Source: Sphagnum compactum (Eukaryota > Bryophyta > Sphagnopsida > Sphagnales). From it: a stretch of 64,000 bases of DNA. Numbering within the stretch: position 1 is the stretch's first letter; every line of letters starts with the position of its first letter. The notes under the pieces were generated by a model. It worked only from the letters and a program-made list of their open reading frames with translations, was not told the DNA's origin and made no database searches. Both the position numbers and the translations under genes were made by a program. Shown here in pieces: positions 35,990 to 47,752 of this stretch. The stretch is taken from NCBI GenBank assembly GCA_965153455.1, contig OZ234500.1, positions 5,084,001 to 5,148,000 on the forward strand, in the 5' to 3' direction.

Positions 35990-38900
35990 TGTGAGAAGTT
36001 GAAGATGTCTTCTCAGTTGCTCGTCTCGATGGACACAGTGTTGTTGTTATCGTTGTTTTTCTTGTTCTCTACGAAAACCGCAATTGGAGTTGTGCGTGGC
36101 GGAGCAGGAGATTGTTAATTGTCGGGAAAGAAAGAGAAAGGGTCGCCCGCCTTCTTCACGAGCTCTGGATATGGCGTTTGTGCCGTTCGGCAGGAAGATG
36201 GTGAGGACGGCAGCATCATCAGGGCCAGCAGCTCAAGCGGAAAGCCTTCCGTTCATGAGCTTGGTTGATGCTTCTTCCATGCAACACGAGGACGGTGAAC
36301 CAGAGCAAATGATGCGTGAGCTTTCCATCAGGGATCAAGAGCAAGCGGAGGATTTCAACCAAAACAACGTACAACAAGTGTTGGAACATAACATTGCTCT
36401 CCGTCGCAATTTTGATGATGTGCGTGTGATTCTTCTTGCTGCATTTCCCTAAGCTTCAACCTACTTTGCATTTCTTGAGCTTCAACATGGCCAGGGTAAT
36501 TTTGTTCATCACAGAAATGCCAAAGGCTACTATGCTGGTTCTTGTTCTTCAAGATACACAAGCATTGGATTTGATTGCCCTTGGAAGAATTTCCCTGTCT
36601 CCACCAAGCCTATGACAATTTCTTCTCCAGGAAGAGATTCTGAAAGATCTTTTGTCTGTCTGTTTGTTTGTTTGTGTCTGGAGTGTGGCAGTTGAAGCAT
36701 CTGCATTTACAGCTCACAGAGTCAAATGCACAACTTCAGGATGCCTTCTTGCGGCTCCAAGAAGAGAAGGTACTAGGCAGCTTTAGGCAATACCAAAACC
36801 CATTTGCACCTCATTTGTTTACAAACATCTCCCCAACGTTTAAAATCTTTTGTTCAATTTCTCTTGTCTTTGAAGGCGGGACTGTTCTGTTCTATTTCTG
36901 ATTTCAAGCTTGTTGATACCCTTCTTATTGGATTTCTCTTTGTTCCAAGTTCAATGGTTGCGTCCCTTTTCTGATTTCAAGCTATTAGGCCATTATAGGG
37001 TGAGCTCCTTCGTATAGCCCTTTGAAGGCAATCAAATTTCCTGCTTTGTGGTGTGATATTATTTCCATGTCATGCTGAGCTTTTGAAATTCATGTAATTA
37101 CAGTTATACATTACCATAGAATGTGCACCCTAATATTGCTTTGTATTTACGAGGTTGATCACAAAAACTGTTGATTCTGTCATCTTATGGGCTATGGATT
37201 TGGTCATGACCTAGGAAGCATTTGAGAAAGCAGCCAGTCAGGCTGGTGAACTAAAGCAAGACAGGGTGCAGCTGCTTGCAAGCATGGAAGAACTTGTAAT
37301 TTTCTTTTCATGTTCCTAAATCACTAGTACTTCAATCTCTTCATCTCTCTTTTGGTATAGTCTTGTCGTTACCACACATGATTTTTCCTGGGAATGACCT
37401 CAAGTTCCTTTGCCTGATGTTCTGACACAAAACAAATCTTTGAGCTTAATTCCTAGGTCTTGAGAATTGACATGCAGCTTGTGTTCCCTTTTCTTTACAC
37501 TAGATTTTTCAGCTCAAAGGATGAGATCTCTGACCATGAATGTGTGATGCTTTCTGGAAGTGTAGAAGAGGAAACAACAGGAGGAGGTCCATTCCATAAA
37601 GAGTGAACGTGATCAAGCGATGGGTAGGTCACAGTCTTTGAACAATATTAATAATGTCTGTCACTTGTTTTCTATAACAGTTACACAACAGTCCATTGGC
37701 AATTCTGCCTCAAAATCAGATATGTTCTGTAATTGGGTGGCAAGGAAGAGAGAGAAAGAAGTATGAAGAGAAACTGCTAGGTCCAAGGTGTGATCAAATA
37801 TCTGAGTGCCTTTGAAAGAGCCAATGTATGATAATGCAAACAGGAAGGAAGAACCATCAGAACCCACTTTCAAAGTACAGATGTTGAATTGAACCAGCAT
37901 TTTGAAATGGTGGATCATATGGTTAAGATTTGTAATTGTTCTCTTCTTCTCATAGTCATGAACAAGTTAGTAGCTCAACACTCATATGCATGTCAGTCTT
38001 CTTTTCAAGAAATGTGGGCCTGAAACAGCTAAAGCAGGAGAGATGGTGCTACGAATCCAGAATTTGGAAAAGAAAACATTGGCACACAAGACTGAAAACA
38101 AGGAACTTTCACATAAGATTGAAGTCATGAGGTATTAACCTTCATCCACTTGATCTCAACTGAGAACAAATACAGGAACTTCAACAGAATTGAAGTTGTG
38201 TATATTCAGGCTCAATAGGTTCAATCTACTCTTTAGATTGAAGATGTTGTGTCTGTGTCTGTAAAGGATGGAAAAGGAGCAATCTTTGGTCGTCAAGCAT
38301 TGTGCTGAGATGGACTTTGCACGAGCACTGGCAGCGACAAAGGCTGAAGATGAAGCATGCCGACAACAAGCAGCGGACTTTGCTCATAAGGTGGTCCTCT
38401 TTCTCTCTATCTCCTTCTAGTTGACTTATTAGTTCAGCCAGCATTCTTAGGATATGAGGATTTCTGCCAAGCTCTTTTGGTTTTTCAGCTGTCAACTTAT
38501 ATTTCATTGCCATCCCCGTTGCTTTTACCCTTTCCTGTACCCCTGTATTTGTGTCTTGACTCAGTTGTATTTCTTTGGGTATTTTTTAGTCAAATATTTT
38601 GTTCCCTAACTACGATTCTAACAACTAAGAAATGGGAGCCCTTGGTTTTCTTTGTGACACTCGGTAGTGTAAGCATTTGGAGTTGGATTTAAAGAAGGCA
38701 TTGGAGGCTGCTGAATGTGCCCATCAGCAGCTAATAACTACAACACACAACAAAGATGCAGCCATTTCTGAACTTGAACAGGCCTTGAGAAAACTGGAGT
38801 GAGTAATTTTTCTAATCTACTCTGGTGCTTTAGCTTTTGAGAAGTTCAGCTTTGTAAGTAGTTCATTCTAAATTGTATAACATGTTGGAAATTAGAGCTT

Positions 38901-41900
38901 CATGGACTGGAGTTTGTAATCTAATATTCCTTAAGCTAAGTACCCATAATGGTGTCATATTGTCTATTCCAGTACTGGACAAGTCTGTTGTAGTGTTTGA
39001 ATTAATCACAATAAATCACACATAACAGGGAGAAGCTGTATAATGTGGAGGAGAAGCACAAAACAATGGAGAAGGATTGGGAAAGAGAACAGAAGAAATT
39101 ACAGCATGTTATTGAAGACAAAGAAAGGTATGTTGTGCTGTTGGGACTAGGATCGTGATCAAGATGTGAAGATAATATGTAAACTGCTCATGATTGCAAC
39201 TAATATGCTTGAGTTTCATTGAGATTCTTTCGGTTTACATCATGTCCCTTATAAGCAGTTGGTTGATAACTGTTGTTGAAGCCCACAAAAACTACAGTCA
39301 TCATTACCATATCTGCATGTTCTCTTCTTTCCCTCGGTCATGTTTGTAACATTAGTGAAGAATTGAAAATCTTGTCATGGTTTAAAAATTAATTGAAACT
39401 ACCTTCAAGAAAGAACTCAATCTCAGGCTCTTTTCTTTGGCATCTCTACAGCATAGCTCATAAGTATAGTTGAGAATACAGGCATGAACTACAAATGCTG
39501 CGGGCAAAAGAGGAAGCAGAAATACAGTTAAGAGAAGAATGTGAGCAATGCATTAAGCAAATCAAGCATGAGAAGGAGGAGAGTGAGTGGCAGTGGAAAG
39601 AAGAATCAGAGTGTCATGTCAAAGAAGCTCTTATGGAGGCTAGGATTGAGGAAGAACGACAGCGGGACTTGCGGCGAACTTTAGAAGGGGAGGCAGCTGA
39701 CTTGCGGGCAATGCTTACAGCAGTGGAGCAAGCTAGCACTGATGCAGAGGCTCGGCACACAGAATCAGAAAATCAGTTAACCAAGGTTCTTCTCTGCATT
39801 CTTACAAAGTCCTTGCATTTGAAGTGCAAGGTAAATTTGATTCTTTCAGAGAGTGGGTACCTGCACATCCTGTCTGTTTTCTTCAAAGGTCTTCAATTAT
39901 GAGAGGCCCACATTCATCAGAGATCTCTATGAGTATATGCAATAGATGGGAGTTCAGAAGCCAAAGATTGCAATGGTTTGCATGCACAGGAGTGTGAACT
40001 GCTACAAAATGAACTCAGTGAATCCAAAGACAAATTGAAAGAGGCAACTAGTGCTTTGTTAGGACTACAGAAAGAGTATTTGGATCTGATGACAGAGGTT
40101 GAGGGCCTCCATGCACAGCTAAATGATGCACTCAACAGGAACCATGAAACTTTCTATGACTTGGCTATGTCCAGGTAACATCTACTGGCATAGTGAAAAT
40201 CATGTTTGAATATTCTATCATCTGTAGTCTTCTTCAAAATAGCAGAACATTTTCAACCTCTGGAATAGTAGATGCATGGACCCATACATCAATAAGCTAG
40301 AAGACCCATAAAAATTGCTTATGATTTCTAACAATGTCAAACTATTCCAGACCTTGAGTGCATCTGCAATAACCTGAAGGGAATTGCCAACAGAAATATG
40401 CAAAATGAGTGTGAGAAGCAGCTGGAGCAATTGAAAAATACGGTTCATGAGCTTAGAAGTCAGCAGGAGAAGGACCACATTGATGAGGGAAATCGCCTTG
40501 AGGATGCCAAGGTTATTACATATATCTCTTCTTAAGCCAAGCCATATTGTTTTCACTGCAATATCCCTCAAGAGCTCTAGAGGATTCTCATTTTATAGCT
40601 ACTTGGAATTGTCATGGTTCATGTACTCAGGTTGCATCCCAGAGAGAGAGTGATCATATGGAAACTGCTCTCCACCTACTTTTGGAGTCTGGATCCATTG
40701 GCATAATTGCTGTATGAAGTTTCTATTAGAAGGAGAAAATGAACAATTGCTGCACAATCCACTTCCCGTTTAGCAATTGAGTCCATAATTTGCAATGTTC
40801 TTTACTTTGTGACGGGGAGGGAAGCAGAGGAGGTGGGAAGCTGAAAAAGGAGAGCTCAAGTCCAAAGAATTGATTGCTGCTGATGAGCAGAGGAAGAAGC
40901 TATCACACAAGAACCATTATTTGAAAAGAGTTGAGTGGGTGTACCCTTCAGATCCCTTGTTTTCAATTCCAGTCGATGTAACTGTCAACCTAGCCAAATT
41001 GTGGTCAACAAAACTTGTGGAACTGCATGTCCCAGCCGACTCATTATTAGAGTGGAAGATGATGATATTGATAGAAGTGCCTTTTGTATGTTCAGAAACA
41101 ATTTTGCAACTAAAAGCTTTTTCTGTGAACAATTACAGAAATTGAAGGAAAGGAACAAACTGTTGGCAACGATGACAGTTGAACATAACCAGCTGTTGGT
41201 TCGCCTTCGGGAGATAGAAACTCATCTCAGCATCGCACAAACTACAAAACTGGTAGGCTACCAATAACTTCACTCACGATATAAGAAAATATTGTTACAA
41301 ACACTAGTCAGTCACAAATAAGATGTTTTTAGGCAAGAGAAGAAGGCTGAAGGCAACAGGCAGAATGAAATGGTCTGGACTTTGTAAGCACCAACATATA
41401 TACATACAGATAGTTGATGATGAAAAAGTCAGATTGCTTACATATCAGCTGAAAATTTAGCAAAGATAAGTGCATTATACCTATTATGTGCCTTCTTCGC
41501 CAGGTGTATGCATCAAATCCATCCACCAGGATAACACCAAGGTATTCCAAGACATTTGTGGGTGGAAATTTGAGTGCTGCATGGTTAAAGTCAGAGATGA
41601 CAGAGCTGGAAAGGCGACAGTCTCAATATAGACCATTCCACAAACATGAGGCAAAAATCCCTGCTGATACTGAACACCTGAAGGTTCCTGTGATAGATAG
41701 AGAGACCACAGCCCCAACATGGAAGTAGTCCTGATGTTAACTAGTGTCAGAACAGACAATGAATGAGAGGCATGGCTGTGCCTTGAACCAGAATCACAAC
41801 TTGGGACCATGAACTCATGGATGCTTGTTCCACAGAATTGGAACTTAAGAATCGCAACAACAATGAGATGGGATTGATGGTCCTAGTCCAGTTCTATGAG

Positions 41901-42080
41901 CTTCAAAGGTTTCCTTCTATTTTGGTTGTTTAGAGTAGTACCACTTCCGTAAGGATCAAAGCCCAAGAGAGCCACTTACTTATCAGTTCCAAAGAGGACA
42001 CAAAGTTTTGAAGTTTTGCATCAATTTCAATGTGACACTTCATGTGGTAGAAAGAAACACTTGCAAATTTGATGAAAGTT
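35990..42080 (+). repeat. Segmental duplication carrying coiled-coil copy B
   Basis: Similarity to copy A (7110-10895) runs from the GTGAGAAGTTGAAGATGT block, about 180 bp upstream of the start codon, through exons, introns and about 350 bp of 3' sequence. Introns are nearly as similar as exons, so the duplication is genomic, not retro-copied, and fairly recent. Copies are in the same orientation about 29 kb apart with EER5 between them. Confidence 0.85.
36171..41728 (+). CDS. Coiled-coil protein of unknown function, copy B (about 15 exons)
   Basis: Exons read from frame and splice sites: 36171-36419, 36692-36769, 37215-37295, 37566-37623, 38029-38131, 38267-38390, 38674-38798, 39029-39128, 39482-39785, 39990-40174, 40351-40511, 40631-40711, 40825-40938, 41139-41252, 41504-41728. 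About 690 residues, mostly Glu/Lys/Gln/Leu-rich heptads (KEATSALLGLQKEYLDLM, EIQLREECEQCIKQIKHEKE). The N-terminus is MAFVPFGRKMVRTAASS; the last exon gives a conserved-looking non-coil tail (TPRYSKTFVGGNLSAAWL) and ends TAPTWK. I do not recognise the family; myosin-like or Golgi-type coiled-coil proteins are only loose analogies. Two joints (exon 8-9 and 10-11) are off by one base in my reading, so either micro-exons are missed or this copy is also damaged. The first-exon donor (GAT|GTGCGT) is weak. Copy A at 7110-10895 is its decayed paralogue. Confidence 0.6.
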
Positions 42081-42894
42081 TTGCTTGCAAAAACCGTTTG
42101 GGGGTTGAGGAATTTCTATTTCACTGCCATATTCCAAGACAACTCTCTGGACAAGATCATTTTAATTCAGCTTCGAGCATTCAAGATTGTAATTATGAAC
42201 AGATCCATAACTTCTAGCCATTAAGTCTGTTTTGGTGAAGCCAAACTTGTACAGACAAGAAACACAAACTCGAGCCAAATGCTTAATGCATTTGTGTCAC
42301 AAGTTTGTTTACATGATACACATATGATAGTACTTTGGAAATGCTTTTCTTTCAGGAAACTGCCTTCGATCATCACAACAAACCACACATGATCAATCAT
42401 CAGCTAAGCAAATTACTTAGCATAAAGGTCACATTATTAGCTCGGAGGTGAGAGAGAGTTCATCCAAAGCATGGAGCAAGCAGGCTATTGCATCCACTAA
42501 TTGCAACAAAGTTGCTCTTAGTTTAACCCTAACATGCCAATGTGGGCATACTTGGGCTCTTTGTTTTAGAGGGCTACATCTTTTTTGGGTGTGGGCAGAA
42601 TTAGGAGGTTCATGAAGCGAAAAGAATAGTGTTGATGTAGTAGCACTTGCTGCAATCTAAGTTGCAATCAAACCCTCTGCATGTGTCATGTGGAGAAAAT
42701 TGTTTAAGAACTAATTGCTTGAGCTCATGCTAAATGGGCCCTATTTGAGTCTTGTGAGGTGCATATCCTCCATGAATTCCTAGTATGGATGTCAGCAACC
42801 ACCTGATCTCAACATGCCTCAGAAAACCATGCGTCCCACAATGTAGCTGCAGGCCATGTTCGTGGATTTCCACCAAATGGCACAATCCTAGGAA
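42081..42894. other. Spacer between copy B and the 41-bp array
   Basis: No gene seen. Similarity to copy A has ended, and the tandem array has not begun. Confidence 0.5.
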
Positions 42895-44290
42895 GGGCTG
42901 GTTTCGGTTTTGCACGGTTTTGCCAACAGTGGGAAGTGGTGGTTTTGGTTTTGCACGGTTTTGCCGACAGTGGGAAGTGGTGGTTTTGGTTTTGCACGGT
43001 TTTGCCGACAGTGGGAAGTGGTGGTTTTGGTTTTGCACGGTTTTGCCGACAGTGGGAAGTGGTGGTTTTGGTTTTGCACGGTTTTGCCAACAGTGGGAAA
43101 GGGTGGTTTTGGTTTTGCATGGTTTTGCCCAGACTGGGAAGGGGTGGTTTTGGTTTTGCCAGGTTTTGCCAATACTCGAAAGGTTTACTAGATCCTGGTT
43201 TTGCAAGGTTTTGCCAATATTGGGAGGGCGTCCGGGTTTTCTTTTGCCAGGTTTTGCCAATACCTGTAAGGCAAGCCAAGTTTTGGTTTTGCTAAGTTTT
43301 TGCAGGTTTTGTGAATACTTGAAAGGCATGCTGAGTTTTGGTTTTGCAAGGTTTTGTCAATGCTGGGAATGTGTGGTTTTGGTTTTGGAACGTTTGCCAA
43401 TACTCAGAATGTGTGCCAGGTTCTGATTTTGTGAGGTTTCACCAATATTGAGAAGGTGTGCCATGTTGGCTCTACCAGGTTTTGCCAATATTGGGAAGGT
43501 GTGTCATGTTCTGATTTTGCCAAGTTTTTCCAATGACCCAAAAGGCATGCCAGTTTTTGTTTTGCCAGGTTTTTGTCAATACTCAGAAGGAAAAATAAGT
43601 TTGTTTTTCAAATTCGTGAGGTAGGTGAGTTAACAACCATCCAAAAGAGGGCTTAGCCAAATTTGGCTATAGGTTAGATAGGAAAGTAGAAAAGTTTAGG
43701 AACCCTACTACATGCTGGCAAAATGCGATAAACTATTGTCTAAATATGGCAACATGAGCCCAAAAAAATCTTTTTACCATTTGTGACATTTTTTTGGTCA
43801 CTAGAATGTGAAATTTTCCCCAAAAAAAATCATCATTTGAAGGTGTACCAAGTTTTGGTTTTATCTGGTTTTGCCAGTTGCTTGGAAGCCGAACCAAGTT
43901 TTGGTTTTGCCACGTTTTGCCATCATTGGGAAGGGGTGGTTTTGGTTTTGGTAGGTTTAGCCAACACTAGAAAGGTGTGCTAGGTTTTAGTTTTCCAGGT
44001 TTTGCCAAACCTGAGAAGGTGAAGGTTTTGCCAGGTTTTGACAATACTGGGAAGGGGTGATTTTGGTTTTCCCAATATTGGGAAGGCATACCAGGTTTTG
44101 CCAATACCCAGAAGGCTTGATTTTGGTTTTGACATGTTTTGCCAATAGTAGGAAGGAGTGGGTTTTTTATTTTGCCAGCTTTTGCCAATAGCTCGAAAGG
44201 CATGCCAAGTTTCGGTTCTGCCAGGTTTTGACAATACCCAGAAGGTGTGCCAAGTTTTTCCAATACTCAGAAGGCGTGCAAGGTTTTGGG
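42895..44290 (+). repeat. 41-bp tandem array, degenerating downstream
   Basis: The core (about 42900-43160) holds six near-identical 41-bp units with landmarks GGTTTTGGTTTTGCACGG and TTTTGCCGACAGTGGGAAG. TGCACGG recurs at 42911, 42952 and 42993. Downstream to about 44290 the units diverge and vary in length but keep GGTTTTGCCAATACT and GGGAAGG motifs; an unrelated stretch at about 43600-43830 interrupts them. Because 41 is not a multiple of three and the unit lacks stops, all three forward frames and the reverse frames are open, giving long spurious ORFs up to about 210 residues. Confidence 0.9.
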
Positions 44291-47200
44291 GTTTTTGGTG
44301 TAACGTGGTGTACCCACAAGAGGTCCAATACTTGCCCAGATTTATACCCATAATTGAACACAAAAGACATCATCCTAGTTGGATGTTGGAAAATTTCTAA
44401 ACATAATATCTCTGAACCAAGGGTCCTATCATAAGCATATTTTGAACACTAGTTATGTCATGCATGTTTAGTAACTGACTTGGTCCTACACTATTCAAAT
44501 GTTTGATTTTAGGCCTTTGTTTGGCAATGGGCATGCTTATCTCACACTGTTGAATCATGGAGCAAAACAAAACTAATCATACAATATTAAAGGAAACAAA
44601 AGAAAAAAGGTAAGAAACTTTCCAAGGAGTCCTTTGTTAAGGCATTATGCCAAGGCCAAACCCTAATTTTGTTATAGGCCTATGTGTTATGATCATTAAG
44701 TTACTGGATTCAACAAGACCTATACATTCTAATACCAAAATATTAGATTGAGTCTTATTTGCGCAAATGCAAATAGGTTTCACATTTTAAAGACTACCTA
44801 TTTCAACATGGTAGTTTTAAACCTATAAAGTCAACCACATAAGACTAGACAAATCAAATGGAAAAAGGTAATGAACTATTACAAATAAGCAAGTCCTATT
44901 TCAAAAGACAACTAAATTTTAATTTTGCCATAACCTTCAACAACATCATCCTTACTCTACTAGGTTTGACACAACCTATATACTTTTAAAAAATTATTGT
45001 GTAAGAATTAGGGGCCCATAAACTTCTAATTTTTTATTCTTTGGATTACCCAACTAATGTAACACGCAACTTCAATAATAGAAAAACACCTTAGATTTAA
45101 TCTTTTGCTTTAAAATAAAAAACATCTTAAAAAAATATTATTGGTGGATGACTAGCCATTAAGTATTGACATGTTCACACTTACAATGCATTTTTATTTA
45201 TTTATTTATATTTTGTTCTTCTTCCTTTGTTATTTTTTAGGATTGTGACAAAAACCAAGAAAAACCAAGATTGAGGTGAAGTCTCTTTGTGTGTAGTAGA
45301 AATTTTTTATTGTGCTTAATTTGAATATAATGACTAGATTCTTGGTGATAAAAAATTTTCGAAGCTTGATGAAACCATTAAAAAAAATTAAAAAAAATTG
45401 GTTTGCAAAGATAAACATAGATGAAACTTGTAATCATGAAAGTTCAAGTTTCAATCAATGATACACATTCAACAAAGGGATGAAGTAGGGTTTTGTACTT
45501 TTGTATTTAGATTATAATCTTGCAAAGGTTGTTTACTTTCAATTGTTGAATGAAGCTTGTAATGCTAAGGAGCTCATTAAAACATTTCCATAAGCTCCAC
45601 TTGGAAACCATCTAAGATAATATGCATTGAAGGCAAAAACAAAAATAAATGCAACCGTATGAAAAATCAAACCTCTCCAATCTTCACTTGTAAATCTCTC
45701 TTGAAGCAAATTGAAACCACCGGTATCACTATTTGAATGATCTGTTATGTCCAGATCCATTGCCAAAATCGCACAAACAACATTCCCGTTTTGCAACTTT
45801 CTTGATTTAGGTTAGTACTAGATGATATGCACTAATTGACTTAGATGATTGGTTATATGTCACATGACAATCAAATACAAAGTATTAATTTTCATCAATG
45901 GTATACTACTTGACTAGTAAGGTCTCCCTTGGATATTACCAAACCCCATCCTACGCGGGTCCTTACATAGGTGAATTATTTATAACTGGACTTATACTCT
46001 TGTTGATAACTGGACTTATACTCTTGTTGATAACTGGCCTTAAAGTCAATATCTGGCTAACAATGTGAGAGACCTCTCTTCTAGGCTGGGTGTTTTTTCA
46101 ACTTTTCCACCCATGTCCTTGTCAGATTTGCTTCATGTGACCGGTGAGAGTTTTAAGTCCTAGGTTGCTATTTTGAGCTCTTCTTGGGGGGACGGATGGG
46201 TTCCTCATTTCTCTCTTTATGGCTCCCCTTAGTGTCAAATGCTTTCGGGTGCTGTCTTTTGGTAGGACGTTGGTCCTCTCCTTTTGTACCTCCCTTTCTC
46301 ATTCGGAGGGGGTTTCTGTTCTTTAATTAAGTTTCGGAGGGTTTCAAAGACCCAAATGACAAACTAGTAGGTTTCTTTGAGACTGCGCGTCCCTGGGAAG
46401 CCAAAGGTACCGGAAGCTGCCTTGAACAAAATATCCAATCGATCCACCGTGTGGAACCTAAAAGTCATCTAGGAATCTGCAGCAACTGTCTTGGAGCTGA
46501 TCGATTGATGAATGCTGGAACTGCACAAGGCCGAATCACGGGATGCTATCAAACAAGCTGGCATTCACCGGGCTAGCTCTTCGTGTACCAAGAGGATGTA
46601 CATCCGCATATGTTGCAAGTCTAGCTATCGACGAGGTGCACGGATCTTGGATGGGACTCAAATGACTCAGCAACAAGGCACGCGGGGGGAATGAAGGACG
46701 TTGCGACGTCGACGGAAATACAACGGCGGGACTTGTTCCAGTTTCTAAATATACGTCAGTTGGAGAAAACTCAAAGCTTTCTTTATAAAGACATTCTACA
46801 GAAGAGCAGCAGTAGCAGCATTTCTTGGCAATTTTTTTGTCGAGATCTATGTTTGCAGGGTGGATTCAATATTTTGAGAACTTTTCTTGCACACGGATCG
46901 ATCTCTCTAATTTTTGGCTTTTTCTGTGCCAGACCATGTGAGAGACTAACAATCCAAAAAGAAGTTCAAAGAAAAAGCTATTTTGAAGTTGGGTTTTTGT
47001 TTCGGTTTTGTTACAAGAGGATGGGTCCCTTGCAGTCTCCAAGGGTGCAACTTGATTGGAGGTGATCATGACTGATGGACATCTTCAATTGGCGCATCAC
47101 CAAAAAGAAATCAAGCTTTGGATAGTTCCAAAGTAGAAATGTTGTAATCTCCTCCTTTGGACTGATGATATCGGTTATAAGATTAGAACTTTGGGCTTGA

Positions 47201-47350
47201 ACAATGTGAGATAAATGTCAGGAGATATTGGGAAAATGTTGGGGAATACATTGCGAACTTGGGAAACGTGTTAAGAACCCATTGAAAACTTGATGGGAAC
47301 ACATTGAGACAACAAAAATTTGACACTCCAACCCTCCCCCAAATAAACTA
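44291..47350. other. Intergenic, AT-rich then a more GC-rich tract, no gene resolved
   Basis: 44.4-45.9 kb is AT-rich. A 26-28-bp motif (TAACTGGACTTATACTCTTG) is repeated two to three times at about 45980-46040. From 46.1 to 47.1 kb the composition is more balanced with frames on the plus strand (for example 46691-47065), but no domain is recognised. This could be the inside of a decayed retroelement. Confidence 0.4.
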
Positions 47351-47740
47351 CAGTAGCCTCCCACCTAAGTACGCACCCGTTTAAGTACGCATCTTGGTAA
47401 AGTACGCATTATTTTCCCGAAAAAATAGGGTTCAGATTTATTTAATTCAACATGTCAGATCGCTCTAGGATTTGCTCCCGCTTGTCCCATATTTTTCTGG
47501 TAGCTCCATCACTAACATCGTACTCGCGCGCTATAGCCCTTTTACAGGGAGCATCCGTCTTGCTCAGCTTCGCTATGATTTTGCATCGCTGGGACTCATT
47601 GAAGCATTTCTCGTTCGATTTTTTCGACATTGCAGCCGAGTCAAGCGATTAGAAAGTGATTCGTCTAAAGTGCGCACCTATTGACTAAGTACGCACAATC
47701 CTCCCAGGTTCAAGTTATGTACTTAGGCGAGAGACTATTG
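47351..47740 (-). mobile_element. pogo/Tigger-type (Tc1/mariner superfamily) deletion derivative, 390 bp
   Basis: The left terminus is CAGTAGCCTCCCACCTAAG and the right terminus is the complement of CAATAGTCTCTCGCCTAAG. The element is flanked by TA on both sides (47349-47350 and 47741-47742), the diagnostic target duplication of Tc1/mariner/pogo elements. AAGTACGCA motifs recur near both ends. Inside, on the minus strand, is the N-terminal DNA-binding part of a transposase and nothing more, so this is an internally deleted, non-autonomous copy. Confidence 0.8.
47442..47630 (-). pseudogene. N-terminal helix-turn-helix fragment of a pogo-type transposase
   Basis: A 62-residue frame starting MSKKSNEKCFNESQRCKIIA and containing KRAIAREYDVSDGATRKIWD. 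This is the CENP-B/psq-type helix-turn-helix that binds terminal repeats in pogo/Tigger transposases: a basic first helix, then R-x-I-A-R-E-Y-x-V-S, then a recognition helix. The frame ends after RSDMLN; no DDE catalytic domain follows before the element's end. It might still bind element ends and act as a competitor, but expression is not shown. Confidence 0.7.
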
Positions 47741-47752
47741 TATTGTGTTCTT

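Noticed and set aside
42730-43426. Long frames up to 213 residues on both strands
   Set aside because: They are produced by the stop-free 41-bp tandem unit in every frame, not by a gene.
45539-45796. Minus-strand 85-residue frame with hydrophobic segments
   Set aside because: It has no recognised family, no splice partners and lies in AT-rich spacer; likely chance.
46512-47065. Adjacent plus-strand frames in a GC-richer tract
   Set aside because: No domain was recognised and the frames do not join by plausible introns; described only as spacer.
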